This document shows, one piece after another, positions 28,693 to 37,756 of a stretch of DNA of 64,000 bases (positions are counted from its first letter, which is position 1; each line of letters begins with the position of its first letter). A program made the position numbers and the translations under genes. The DNA comes from Azorhizobium sp965227945 (GTDB lineage Bacteria; Pseudomonadota; Alphaproteobacteria; Rhizobiales; Xanthobacteraceae), in assembly GCA_965227945.1 (NCBI GenBank), contig CBDDGQ010000006.1, positions 3,410,001-3,474,000 of the forward strand, given 5' to 3'. The notes beneath the pieces are model-generated. The model had not been told where the DNA came from and did no database searches. It saw nothing but the letters and a program-made list of their open reading frames with translations.

Positions 28693-29082
28693 CGGCGTCA
28701 CCTTTTGAAAAGGACAGAGGATAACGGTAACAGCCGTTTCGCTGTATCACAATACTCTTCGAACGCGCGACCCACACCTCATCGTCTACCGGCTCTCTTC
28801 ATCCCCTGCACACGATTTCGAATAGGGTCTTATACCGATCGGCGACCCTGATCGTGGATAGACCGTAAGACCGAAATATTACGGTTATAATGACCCTTCG
28901 ATCTATAATTCTAAGCGTACAGGGTCCTGGGCCCGTACCAAAAGTCTTTCCTGTTGCACAGATGTCTGTCCCGCCGTCGCCCGACGGCACCCGTCCGCCC
29001 GCCACCGACGAATCGTCGCTTCTCCACCGACGCGGGCTGTGCTTTTGTACCGCTGTCGCGCGTTCCATTCCTCCGAGGCGGC
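28693..29082. other. Divergent promoter region, AT-rich
   Basis: Spacer of 390 bp between the patatin gene and an MHS-type transporter gene. It is clearly less GC-rich than its surroundings, contains a dyad with a perfect TATAAT (see 28862-28891), and otherwise shows no gene. Confidence 0.5.
28862..28891 (+). promoter_or_regulatory. Inverted repeat overlapping a -10 box
   Basis: ACCGTAA (28862-28868) and TTACGGT (28879-28885) form a perfect 7-bp inverted repeat with a 10-bp centre. TATAAT follows at 28886-28891. The matching -35 position falls on the left arm and is poor, so the promoter may need an activator or be blocked by a repressor at this dyad. It lies about 190 bp before the transporter start. 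Confidence 0.45.
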
Positions 29083-30402
29083 ATGTCTGCACCGCACCCC
29101 TCGCTGCCGGCCCAGGTCGATCCGATGACGCCGGCAGGGCATGAGCCGACGGCCAGGCGACGGCGGGCCTTCATCGGGGTCCTGCTGTGCAACCTGCTCG
29201 AATGGTATGACTTCGTCATCTACGGCCTGCTCGCCGTGCACCTGTCGCACGCCTTCTTCCCGCAGGGCGGCGACCATGTCGCGCTGCTGGCGACGCTGGC
29301 GGTGTTCGGGGTGAGCTTCGTCATGCGTCCGTTGGGCGGACTGGTGCTCGGCGGACTCGGCGACAGGCAAGGCCGCAAGCCGGCCCTGATGCTCACCGCC
29401 GTGCTGATGGCGGTGAGTACCTTTGCGATCGGAATCCTGCCGACCTTCGGGGCGATTGGCCTGGTCGCACCCCTGCTGCTGCTGCTGGCCCGGCTGGTTC
29501 AGGGCTTTTCCGCCGGCGGAGAATGGGGCATCGCCAACGCCTTCCTGCTCGAAACGTCGTCCCAGGGCCGGCGCGGCTTCGCCACCAGCTTTCTCTCGGT
29601 CACCGTCGCTCTGGGCAGCGGCCTCGCCAGCGCGGTCGCCGCGATGCTTGTCACCACACTGTCGCCCGAGGCGATGGTCGACTGGGGCTGGCGCCTGCCG
29701 TTCCTCCTCGGGGGACTGCTCGGGATCGTGGCGCTGTGGCTGCGCACCGGCATCGACGAGACGCCGGCCTACCGCCAGGGACCGGCGGCACGTTCGCCTG
29801 CCGGTCCGGTGCTGCGGCGTATCCGCCGCCCAGGCCTGACCGTGCTCGGTTTCACCATGCACTGGACGGTCTGCTACTATGTCTTCCTCATCTATATGCC
29901 GCTGTTCACTCAGCGGCAGGCCGGTTTGAGCGCCGCACAGGCGACATGGTCGAACACGATCTGCATCGCCGCCATCATTCTTCTCGTGCCCGTCATCGGC
30001 CGGCTGTCGGACCGATATGGCCGCCGACCGTTCCTGCTGTGCTCGTGCCTCCTCGTCCTGGCGCTTGTGGTCCCGGCCCTGTGGATCATGGTCACGTTGC
30101 AGAGCTTCCCCGTGGTGGTCGGGATGCAATTGCTGTTCGCGATTGCCATTGCCCTCTATTCTGGCCCCGGCCCGGCGGTTGTGGCCGAGCTGTTCCTGAC
30201 CGCCGACCGCTCTCGCTGGTCGTCAGTGTCCTATGCGATGGCAGCGGCCATCTTCGGCGGCTTTGCCCCCTTCATCGCCCTCTGGCTGAGCGCGATGCTG
30301 GACAACCCACTGGCGCCTGCGGGCTATGTGATCGCTGCGGCTGCGACGAGCTTGCTGGTGGTCTGGCATATGCCGGAGACGGCGCATACGCCGATCCCAT
30401 GA
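29083..30402 (+). CDS. MFS transporter of the metabolite:H+ symporter (MHS) type
   Basis: A 439-residue inner-membrane carrier. The first helix has the MHS signature NLLEWYDFVIYG. Next is RPLGGLVLGGLGDRQGRK, the loop 2-3 motif of the superfamily, then RLVQGFSAGGEWG. MHS carriers include citrate, alpha-ketoglutarate, proline/betaine and shikimate symporters; this one is closest in appearance to the citrate/alpha-ketoglutarate kind, but the substrate is not decided. ATG 29083 has GAGG about eight bases upstream. It is followed by a convergent AraC gene with 18 bp between stops. Confidence 0.85.
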   Translation: MSAPHPSLPAQVDPMTPAGHEPTARRRRAFIGVLLCNLLEWYDFVIYGLLAVHLSHAFFPQGGDHVALLATLAVFGVSFVMRPLGGLVLGGLGDRQGRKPALMLTAVLMAVSTFAIGILPTFGAIGLVAPLLLLLARLVQGFSAGGEWGIANAFLLETSSQGRRGFATSFLSVTVALGSGLASAVAAMLVTTLSPEAMVDWGWRLPFLLGGLLGIVALWLRTGIDETPAYRQGPAARSPAGPVLRRIRRPGLTVLGFTMHWTVCYYVFLIYMPLFTQRQAGLSAAQATWSNTICIAAIILLVPVIGRLSDRYGRRPFLLCSCLLVLALVVPALWIMVTLQSFPVVVGMQLLFAIAIALYSGPGPAVVAELFLTADRSRWSSVSYAMAAAIFGGFAPFIALWLSAMLDNPLAPAGYVIAAAATSLLVVWHMPETAHTPIP

Positions 30403-30420
30403 GGCGCATCCGGCGTGGCG

Positions 30421-31395
30421 CTAGCGGCCGGGATCGGTGGGCAAGGGCGCACGACCATAATGGGCATGATAGGCGCGCGCGAAGCTGGAATAGCCTTCAT
30501 AGCCGACACGCCGAGCCACCTCGCTGATGGAGAGGTCGCCCATCCGCAGCAGTTCCTGCGCCCGCTCCATGCGCAAGGCGTTGGCATACGCATGAGGCGT
30601 GAGGCCGAAGCTGTCGCGGAAGCCCCGGGTCAGCTCGTTGCGGTTCAGCCCGACGCGCCGCACGAGCTGTTCGATGGTCGGCGGGTCGCCGATCTCGCGT
30701 CGGTAAATTTCCGCTGCCGTGTTGATTGCCCTCAGCTTCGCCTGCTCGCCGGTCAGCCGCGGCGCGGCGCGCAGGCGCAGGCTGTGAATCTGGGAGACGA
30801 CATCACAAATGATTTCGATGGCCTTTGCACCGACGAAGATGCCGCGCAGCGGCTCAGGATAGCGGCACGAGACGATCTGGTCCACCAAGCCGATACCGGC
30901 GGCCGACAGAGGCAACGACAGCACCTCCGGCGTTCCTTCCCGCGACAGGAAGATCGGCCGGAAGGCCGGCGGCACCTGATCCATGTTGACCCGGTAGTGG
31001 TCAATGAAATGTTGCCGTTCGCAGACAATGAGGACGCCGCGCAGCCGTGCCCCGGCCTCGGTGCTGGACACAGAAACGGGAACATTGCTGACCTGCAGCA
31101 TGTGCGGACTGATCAGGTCCAGGCGCTGGCCGATCCAGCGGCTGTAGCGGCCCAGGATGATCGCCTGGATGCATATGAGGTCAGCCCGCGCCATCTTCAG
31201 GGTGTAGGGCGCCCCGACGTCGAAATTCATCACATGAAGCAGGGTGAAGTCGTCGATGCGGCGATAGCCATGTTCCTTTGCGCGGACCAGCGCGTCGATG
31301 TTGCCCAGGACTTTAGCGGAGCGCACGAACTCGCCGATGCCCAAGCCGGATTGCACCGCGCGAAAATCCAGCTCCAGCTTGTGGTGATCGCCCAT
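30421..31395 (-). CDS. AraC-family transcriptional regulator
   Basis: A 324-residue regulator with an N-terminal sensory half and a C-terminal double helix-turn-helix (about 230-320). The second helix-turn-helix carries the AraC signature ISEVARRVGYEGYSSFARAY. The first helix-turn-helix is IEQLVRRVGLNRNELTRGFR. The frame extends to 31449, but the extension is cysteine-rich noise that would run into the divergent gene, so ATG 31395 is preferred. It is convergent with the MHS transporter and divergent from another AraC gene. Targets are unknown. Confidence 0.85.
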   Translation of the reverse strand: MGDHHKLELDFRAVQSGLGIGEFVRSAKVLGNIDALVRAKEHGYRRIDDFTLLHVMNFDVGAPYTLKMARADLICIQAIILGRYSRWIGQRLDLISPHMLQVSNVPVSVSSTEAGARLRGVLIVCERQHFIDHYRVNMDQVPPAFRPIFLSREGTPEVLSLPLSAAGIGLVDQIVSCRYPEPLRGIFVGAKAIEIICDVVSQIHSLRLRAAPRLTGEQAKLRAINTAAEIYRREIGDPPTIEQLVRRVGLNRNELTRGFRDSFGLTPHAYANALRMERAQELLRMGDLSISEVARRVGYEGYSSFARAYHAHYGRAPLPTDPGR

Positions 31396-31429
31396 ACTCT
31401 GCGTTCCGCGCCTGTCTGCCAGCGGTATC

Positions 31430-32605
31430 GTGCAGCAACCCGCGAACACGGATCGCTCCTCGCATGCTGCGCCGACAGTGAAGACTATCGCGTCTTTTCA
31501 CAGACTATGTCGAGTCGTCACGCCTACCTGTGAGGCGTGGGTCGACCATGCGAGCGAGTGTCACACCGAGGCTGTTCTCCGACCGAATGACGCGCGTGCA
31601 CCCGATCTTGTTCACCACCGCGGCCTGCCGCCGCACGAGCAGTTCGAGGCCTTCCGTGCCGCCCATGAGGCGATTGTCGACATTCGTCCGTTTGTGGACG
31701 CACCGGCCTCGTTCGAAATGTCGCAGCGCATCTGGCCGCTCGGCCGGCTCGTCCTGACCAGCACGAGCCTGCCGCGCAACGGCACGCCCTTACGCTGGAG
31801 GCACTGGCAGAAGAGTGTGCTCGATCACTGGTACGTTGTCCTGCCGTGCAGTCTCGACGACGGGGGGGCGGCGCCGCGGCATCCTGAAGCGCGGCCTCGC
31901 ATCCACTCCTTGGCGCGACCTCTCACCACGCAGATCGAGCATGACGGGGCACTCACCCTGTTCGTCCCGCGCGACCTACTGGCGGACTCTTGTCTCGACG
32001 GCCTTTTGGACGTGCCGCTCGACAGCGGCCTTGGTGCGCTGCTGGCGGACTTGCTGCTCGCGCTCGACCGCCGCCTGCCGCTGGTCGAGCCCAACGAACT
32101 CGACCATATCACCGAGGCGACGAGATGCTTCCTCGACGCCTGCGCGCGACCGTCCCGCGACCGCCTCGCTGAGGCGCAGGCGCCGATCGACCTCGCCTTG
32201 CTCGAACGGGCCCGGCGACGGATCCGGCACCGGCTGACCGAACCGGACCTGACCCCTCAGGCGCTCTGCACGGATCTCGGGGTGTCCCGTTCGCGCCTTT
32301 ACCGGCTGTTCGAACCGATCGGGGGCATCTCGGCCTATGTGCGACGGCAGCGGCTGCTGGCGGCGCGGCATGCCCTGCTCGACCCGCTGGATGTCCGCCC
32401 GATCACGCGGATCGCCGAGCAATGGGCCTTCCCCGACGCGTCCGCCTTCAGCCGTGCCTTCCGCCAGGAGTTCGGTCTCTCGCCCAAGGCGGCGCGCGAG
32501 ACCGGGCGGATCGGCTTGCGAGGCACAGGCGGCTTTGAAGGCACCGGGATCGTGTCCAGCAACCTGCCGAGCCTCGCCGAGCTGCTCCGCTGGCTGGCCG
32601 CCTAG
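31430..32605 (+). CDS. AraC-family regulator with AraC_binding_2-type sensory domain
   Basis: Up to 391 residues. An N-terminal domain resembles the AraC_binding_2 fold (LTSTSLPRNGTPLRWRHWQK). The C-terminal helix-turn-helix pair is LTPQALCTDLGVSRSRLYRL and ITRIAEQWAFPDASAFSRAF. The start is uncertain: ATG 31430 leaves only 34 bp from the divergent start and about 35 extra residues, and no better ATG is in frame nearby. It is immediately upstream of, and in line with, arcD-arcA, so it may control them; this is inference. Confidence 0.75.
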   Translation: MQQPANTDRSSHAAPTVKTIASFHRLCRVVTPTCEAWVDHASECHTEAVLRPNDARAPDLVHHRGLPPHEQFEAFRAAHEAIVDIRPFVDAPASFEMSQRIWPLGRLVLTSTSLPRNGTPLRWRHWQKSVLDHWYVVLPCSLDDGGAAPRHPEARPRIHSLARPLTTQIEHDGALTLFVPRDLLADSCLDGLLDVPLDSGLGALLADLLLALDRRLPLVEPNELDHITEATRCFLDACARPSRDRLAEAQAPIDLALLERARRRIRHRLTEPDLTPQALCTDLGVSRSRLYRLFEPIGGISAYVRRQRLLAARHALLDPLDVRPITRIAEQWAFPDASAFSRAFRQEFGLSPKAARETGRIGLRGTGGFEGTGIVSSNLPSLAELLRWLAA

Positions 32606-32959
32606 CTGGGTGCCCCGTGCCGGCGGTTGATCGCCCGTCATTGCTGCACACCGGCGTTTCCATGCGCAGACCCGGCGCTGCCACATCCGTGAAAAGACCG
32701 GGTCGTTGAAGAGCGGAAACTATATCTCGAGCGATGTGCATGTGGCGCAACGCTCGTCAATGAGATCCATGCGGTCCGAGGTCGACAATTCTCGGATGCT
32801 CTTCGCACTTGCAGCAAAATGAAAATGAAAACCATTTCGAAAGGGGTATAAAATTGGAATTATATGACAACAAATGGGACGCCTCGCCCATTTTTTTGAA
32901 CGCCCGCTGGTCTATAGGGGTGAATGCTGAACGCTTCCTCCGTTTCCAAGAGGCGCACC
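32606..32959. other. AT-rich leader of the arginine deiminase operon
   Basis: About 350 bp with a markedly AT-rich stretch at 32805-32900. It includes TATAAAAT at 32847-32854, which could serve as a -10 region, though no good -35 is spaced from it. I do not see a convincing FNR or ArgR box. No coding frame. Confidence 0.4.
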
Positions 32960-34396
32960 ATGGCTGACACCTCCGCCGGCAAGCTCTCGCTTCCCACCCT
33001 CACCGCGGTGGTGGTCGGCTCCATGGTCGGCGCCGGCATTTTCAACCTGCCTGGCCGCTTCGCCACCGCAACCGGCCCGTTCGGTGCGATCGTCGCCTGG
33101 TCGATTGCCGGCACCGGAATGTACATGCTGGCGCGCGTGTTCCAGTCATTGGCGGAAAAGCGGCCCGATATCGATGCCGGCGTTTTCGCTTATGCGAAGG
33201 CGGGTTTTGGCGACTATATGGGCTTCCTGTCGGCGTTCGGCTACTGGCTCGGAAGCTGTCTCGGGAACGTGTTTTATTGGGTGTTGATCGGATCGACCCT
33301 CGGGCGGTTCTTCCCCGACACCTTCGGAGATGGCAGTACCGCAATCGCGATCTCCGTCGCGTTGGTTGGCATCTGGACATTCCATTTCATGATCCTGCGC
33401 GGCATCGAGCAGGCGACGGTGATCAACACCATCGTGACCATCGCCAAGATCGTGCCGCTCATTGTGGCGATCCTCGCCTTCGTCTTCTTCTTCAATTATG
33501 GGCAGTTCTCGGAGAACTTCTTCGGCGGCGTGGGCATGCCGGAGAAGACGCTGCTGGCGCAGGTGCGCGACACCATGCTCATCACCGTCTTCGTGTTCCT
33601 CGGCATCGAAGGCGCGAGCGTGTATTCGCGCTACGCCAAGCAGCGCTCGGATGTCGGCACCGCCACCATCCTTGGCTTTGTCGCCGTGACCGGCCTGATG
33701 GTTGCGGTGACCCTGCTGCCGTATGCGACCGCGCCGCGCGCGGCAATTGCGGGGGTGGCTAACCCGTCCCTCGCTGGCGCGCTCGAACTTGTGGTTGGTC
33801 ATTGGGGGGCGGTGTTCATCTCCATTGGCGTGCTGATCTCCGTGCTCGGGGCCTATCTTGCCTGGTCCCTGATCTGCGCGGAGGTGCTTTTCGCGGCGGC
33901 CAAGTCGCAGGACATGCCGAAGCTGTTCGCAGCGCAGAACGGAAACCGTGTGCCAGACCGCGCTCTGTGGCTGACCAATCTCGTCGTCTCGCTGTTTGTC
34001 ATATCGACCTTTTGGTCGCGCGATGCTTTCAACTTCATGCTCAACATGGCGAGCGTGACCTCCCTGCTGCCTTATCTTCTGGTCGCCGGCTATGGCGTGC
34101 TGTTGGCGCGCAGCGGCATTGGCTATGAGGCGACACCCCGGGAGCGCGGCCGCGATCTGATCTTCGCCTGGATCGCAGTGGTCTACACGCTGTTCATGTT
34201 CGTCGCCGCCGGCCTGAAATATGTGCTGCTGGTGGCCGTGCTGTTCGTGCCAGGCACGATCCTTCTCTACGTCTGGGCCCGGCGCGAGCAGAAGGCGCGG
34301 GTGTTCACAACCACCGAGCTGTGCGTCTTCGGCATCACGGTGACAGCCGCCGTCGTCGGGACCTACGGCCTTCTCACCGGCAGCATCACACCCTGA
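32960..34396 (+). CDS. arcD: Arginine/ornithine antiporter ArcD (APC family)
   Basis: A 478-residue permease with about 12 helices of the basic amino-acid/polyamine antiporter family. The first helix starts VVGSMVGAGIFNLPGRFA, the family's unwound GAGIF motif. It exchanges external arginine for ornithine, or citrulline in partial pathways. ATG 32960 has AAGAGG just upstream; ATG 32924 would add 12 polar residues. It sits 21 bp before arcA, which fixes the likely substrate as arginine. Confidence 0.85.
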   Translation: MADTSAGKLSLPTLTAVVVGSMVGAGIFNLPGRFATATGPFGAIVAWSIAGTGMYMLARVFQSLAEKRPDIDAGVFAYAKAGFGDYMGFLSAFGYWLGSCLGNVFYWVLIGSTLGRFFPDTFGDGSTAIAISVALVGIWTFHFMILRGIEQATVINTIVTIAKIVPLIVAILAFVFFFNYGQFSENFFGGVGMPEKTLLAQVRDTMLITVFVFLGIEGASVYSRYAKQRSDVGTATILGFVAVTGLMVAVTLLPYATAPRAAIAGVANPSLAGALELVVGHWGAVFISIGVLISVLGAYLAWSLICAEVLFAAAKSQDMPKLFAAQNGNRVPDRALWLTNLVVSLFVISTFWSRDAFNFMLNMASVTSLLPYLLVAGYGVLLARSGIGYEATPRERGRDLIFAWIAVVYTLFMFVAAGLKYVLLVAVLFVPGTILLYVWARREQKARVFTTTELCVFGITVTAAVVGTYGLLTGSITP

Positions 34397-34417
34397 TCGA
34401 CCAGGCATAGGAGCCCT

Positions 34418-35659
34418 ATGATGGAAACCCCCTTCGGTGTTCATTCCGAGGTCGGCCAACTGCGCAAGGTCATGGTTTGCGCTCCGGGGCACGCGCATCA
34501 GCGCCTGACCCCGAGCAATTGCGACCAGTTGTTGTTTGACGACGTGCTCTGGGTCGATGTCGCCAAGCGCGACCATTTCGACTTCATCACCAAGATGCGC
34601 GACCGCGGCATCGAGGTGGTGGAAATGCACAACCTGCTTACAGAAACGGTCGCGATCCCGGAGGCCAGGGCCTGGATCCTCGATCATCAGGTGGTGCCCA
34701 ACACGGTCGGCGTCGGCTTTGTGGACGAAGTGCGCTCCTATCTCGATGGGCTGTCGAACCGGCAACTGGCGGAGACCCTGATCGGCGGTCTCTCAACCTA
34801 CGAATTTCCCGACACGATTGGCGGCGAGACGCTGGCGCTGATCCGCGACGCGGCCGGCGTGAACGAATATCTGCTGCCGCCTCTGCCGAACACGCTCTAC
34901 ACCCGGGATACCACTTGCTGGATCTATGGTGGCGTGACGTTGAATCCGCTCTACTGGCCAGCCCGGCACGAAGAGACCATCCTGACAACGTCGATCTACA
35001 GGTTTCACCCGGACTTCGCCGGCAAAGTGAACGTGTGGTGGGGCGACCCCACCAAGGATTGGGGCCTCGCCACCTTGGAGGGCGGCGACGTGATGCCGAT
35101 CGGCAAGGGCAACGTGCTGATCGGCATGAGCGAGCGCACCTCGCGCCAGGCCATCAGCCAGCTCGCGGCCGCGCTGTTCGCCCAGGGCGCCGCCGAGCGC
35201 GTCATCATCGCCGCCATGCCGAAGCTGCGCGCGGCGATGCATCTCGACACCGTTTTCACCTTTGCCGACCGAGACTGCGTGCTGCTCTATCCCGACATCG
35301 TCGATAAAATTGACTGCTTCTCCTACCGCCCGGACGGCAAGGGCGGCGTCGAGCTGCACAAGGACAAGGGCGGCCTCGTCGAGACGGTGCGCGAGGCTTT
35401 GGGCCTGAAGCACATGCGGGTCGTCCAGACCGGCGGCAACGATTATATGCGCGAGCGCACCCAGTGGGATTCGGGAGCCAATCTCGTCTGCGCCTCGCCG
35501 GGCGTCGTCTTTGCGTATGACCGCAATACCTACGCCAACACGCTACTGCGCAAGGCCGGCATTGAAGTCATCACCATTGACGGTTCCGAACTGGGACGCG
35601 GGCGTGGCGGCGGGCATTGCATGACCTGCCCGATCAGCCGAGATGCCGTGGACTATTGA
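34418..35659 (+). CDS. arcA: Arginine deiminase
   Basis: A 413-residue enzyme that hydrolyses arginine to citrulline and ammonia. The first residues (FGVHSEVGQLRKVMVCAPG) match the family start. LLPPLPNTLYTRDTTCWI contains the substrate-binding RD pair, LEGGDVMPIGKG has the catalytic-pocket GGD, and the nucleophile is C401 in the C-terminal GGGHCMTCPISRD. The length fits known ArcA. It follows arcD by 21 bp. Ornithine carbamoyltransferase (arcB) and carbamate kinase (arcC) are not next to it. Confidence 0.95.
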   Translation: MMETPFGVHSEVGQLRKVMVCAPGHAHQRLTPSNCDQLLFDDVLWVDVAKRDHFDFITKMRDRGIEVVEMHNLLTETVAIPEARAWILDHQVVPNTVGVGFVDEVRSYLDGLSNRQLAETLIGGLSTYEFPDTIGGETLALIRDAAGVNEYLLPPLPNTLYTRDTTCWIYGGVTLNPLYWPARHEETILTTSIYRFHPDFAGKVNVWWGDPTKDWGLATLEGGDVMPIGKGNVLIGMSERTSRQAISQLAAALFAQGAAERVIIAAMPKLRAAMHLDTVFTFADRDCVLLYPDIVDKIDCFSYRPDGKGGVELHKDKGGLVETVREALGLKHMRVVQTGGNDYMRERTQWDSGANLVCASPGVVFAYDRNTYANTLLRKAGIEVITIDGSELGRGRGGGHCMTCPISRDAVDY

Positions 35660-36055
35660 TCGCGCCCCCACGCGCTTGCCCCGCTGTTAAGCGGGCGGGG
35701 GCAGGGGCCATGTCCCGGTCCGTTCCCCCACGACGCCGTCGGGTCCGGTGCCTTCACGGCTTCACGGCGTCGATCGACACCGTGGCAATGTCCCTGGTTT
35801 TTCGCCGACACGCATTCAAAAGTCCTGCCAATTCGGCTCTGGCGCTTGATCGAGAAATGCGTCATGTCCGCGTCGCTTCTGCCGCCGGCGTGCTGATCGC
35901 CGCGACCATCCACTCGATAAAGGTCATGGAGAAGCGGACCGGCATGTCCCGCTATTTTCGCTGAGCGCTGGGGAGCGCCCAGCACCACTGGCGTGGCTAT
36001 GATAACCACACTGGGGCAAGCCGCTCGTGACTGGAACCACGGTGCAGCGAGGCCA
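35660..36055. other. Intergenic after arcA, with a hairpin
   Basis: Spacer between two convergent units. CCCGCT-GTTA-AGCGGG at 35680-35695 could form a short terminator-like hairpin but has no T-run. Short frames exist on both strands here (for example plus strand to 35964), but none has a good ribosome-binding site or recognisable family. GCTGGG-GAGCG-CCCAGC near 35968-35985 is a second possible hairpin. Confidence 0.4.
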
Positions 36056-37624
36056 TCAGGCGTCGACTTTTTCGATCAGGCTCAGAAAGCGCTGGGTGCG
36101 GTCCTTGGCCGGGGCATCCAGGATCTGGGCCGGCGTCCCCTCTTCGACAATGACCCCCTCGTCGAAGAAGACGATCCGATCGGCCACCTCGCGGGCGAAG
36201 CGGATCTCGTGGGTGACGATGACCATGGTCATGCCCGCCTCGGCGAGGCTGCGGATCACGTTCAGCACTTCGCCCACCAGTTCCGGATCGAGGGCCGACG
36301 TGGGTTCGTCGAACAGCATCAGGCGCGGTTTCACCGCCAGGGCCCGGGCGATGGCAATCCGCTGCTGCTGGCCGCCCGAGAGATGCTGCGGCAGATGGTC
36401 GGCATGGGAGGACAGGCCCACCACCGCGAGCAGACGCCGGGCCGTGGCCTCGGCCTCCGCCGCCGGCACGCCATGAACGCGCACCGGCGCCTCCATGATG
36501 TTCTCCAGCGCGGTGAGGTTCTGGAACAGGTTGAACTGCTGGAAGACCATGCTGATCCCGACCTCGGCGCGCGCTTTGGCGCGGCCCGAGGTGGGCTTCA
36601 GCCGGCCATTCTCCTTCACGTAGCCCACATAGCGCCCGCCCACGCGAATGTCCCCCTGGTCGAGGGATTCCAGATGGTTGATGAGACGCAAGAGGGTGCT
36701 CTTGCCGGAGCCGCTGGGGCCGATCACGGCCACCACTTCGCCGGGCTTCACCGCGAAGCTGACGCCCTGGAGCACGTCCCGATCGCCATAGGCTTTCCAG
36801 ACATTCACGCAGCTGAGGAACGGCGCATCCTCATCGCGCGCCTGTGGCTCGGGAATGAGGGCGCGCACGGTCTCGACCCGTGACGCGATCTTGGCCTCGG
36901 CCGCCGGGTCGATGGTCGCCGGGACCCGCTTGCGCCCGCGCCAGTCGCGTTCCCGCGACCAGGCCTGCCGGTCCGGGTCGAGCCGTCGCTCCATGAACAC
37001 CTGGACACCGGAGATGAGGCTGGTCAGCAGCAAATAGATCAAGGCGGCGCCGGCGAAAACAGTGAAGAACTTGAAGTTCTGTCCGACAATCTGCTGCGCC
37101 CGGAAGGTCAACTCATTGACGAAGATGACGGACGCCACCGAGGTCATCTTCAGCATGCCGATGGTGTCGTTGGCCAGTGCCGGCAGGATGGCCCGCATGG
37201 CCTGCGGCAGCACGATCCGCCGCAGCGTGAGAAACGGGCCCATGCCCAGCGATGAGGCGGCCACCGCTTGCTGCGGATTGACCGACACAATCCCGCCCCG
37301 GATGATCTCGGCGGCAAAGGCGCCCTGGTTCAGCGAGAAGCCGATCACGGCGGTGGTGAAGCTGCCGAACTTGAGGCCGATGAGCGGTAGCGCATCGAAG
37401 ATGAACACCAATTGCAGCAGCAGAGGCGTGCCCCGCACCACCCAGATATAGAACCAGGCGGCGCCGCTGACGATCCGGATCGGGGACATGCGCATCAATG
37501 CGAGCCCCAGCCCGAGTGTCAGGCCGATCACCATCGAGACCGCGGTGATCTCGATGGCGAGCACCGCGCCTTCCCACAGGAAGTCGGACGTGAAATAGCC
37601 GAAGACTTCAGTCGCCCAATCCAC
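36056..37624 (-). CDS. Amino-acid-type ABC transporter, fused permease and ATPase
   Basis: A 522-residue fusion. Residues 1-210 are a HisM/GlnP-type permease with about five helices and the cytoplasmic coupling loop (QQAVAASSLGMGP, about 119-131). After a charged linker, residues 268-520 form an ATPase with Walker A GPSGSGKST (302-310), signature LSGGQQQRIAIARAL and Walker B LMLFDEPTSALD. Start GTG 37624 has GGGAG eight bases upstream; the longer frame adds low-complexity residues. It powers import of a polar amino acid or derivative delivered by the binding protein encoded upstream. Confidence 0.88.
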   Translation of the reverse strand: MDWATEVFGYFTSDFLWEGAVLAIEITAVSMVIGLTLGLGLALMRMSPIRIVSGAAWFYIWVVRGTPLLLQLVFIFDALPLIGLKFGSFTTAVIGFSLNQGAFAAEIIRGGIVSVNPQQAVAASSLGMGPFLTLRRIVLPQAMRAILPALANDTIGMLKMTSVASVIFVNELTFRAQQIVGQNFKFFTVFAGAALIYLLLTSLISGVQVFMERRLDPDRQAWSRERDWRGRKRVPATIDPAAEAKIASRVETVRALIPEPQARDEDAPFLSCVNVWKAYGDRDVLQGVSFAVKPGEVVAVIGPSGSGKSTLLRLINHLESLDQGDIRVGGRYVGYVKENGRLKPTSGRAKARAEVGISMVFQQFNLFQNLTALENIMEAPVRVHGVPAAEAEATARRLLAVVGLSSHADHLPQHLSGGQQQRIAIARALAVKPRLMLFDEPTSALDPELVGEVLNVIRSLAEAGMTMVIVTHEIRFAREVADRIVFFDEGVIVEEGTPAQILDAPAKDRTQRFLSLIEKVDA

Positions 37625-37756
37625 CGTTGCACTCCCGCCTGAAAGGTTGGCGACGCGGGGGAAGCCCGCGCCCTCCGTCTTGGGGTCTTGTGGCGCAGGG
37701 GCGGAGCGGGGAGCCAGGGGCCCCCGCCCCAATCCCTGGTCCGGCGGACGGGCGTG

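Noticed and set aside
33146..34765. 539-codon minus-strand frame opposite arcD-arcA
   Set aside because: No family features; arcD and arcA on the plus strand are clear.
35617..36009. Short frames on both strands after arcA
   Set aside because: No ribosome-binding site, no recognisable family and arginine-rich content. Left as intergenic, though a small gene cannot be excluded.
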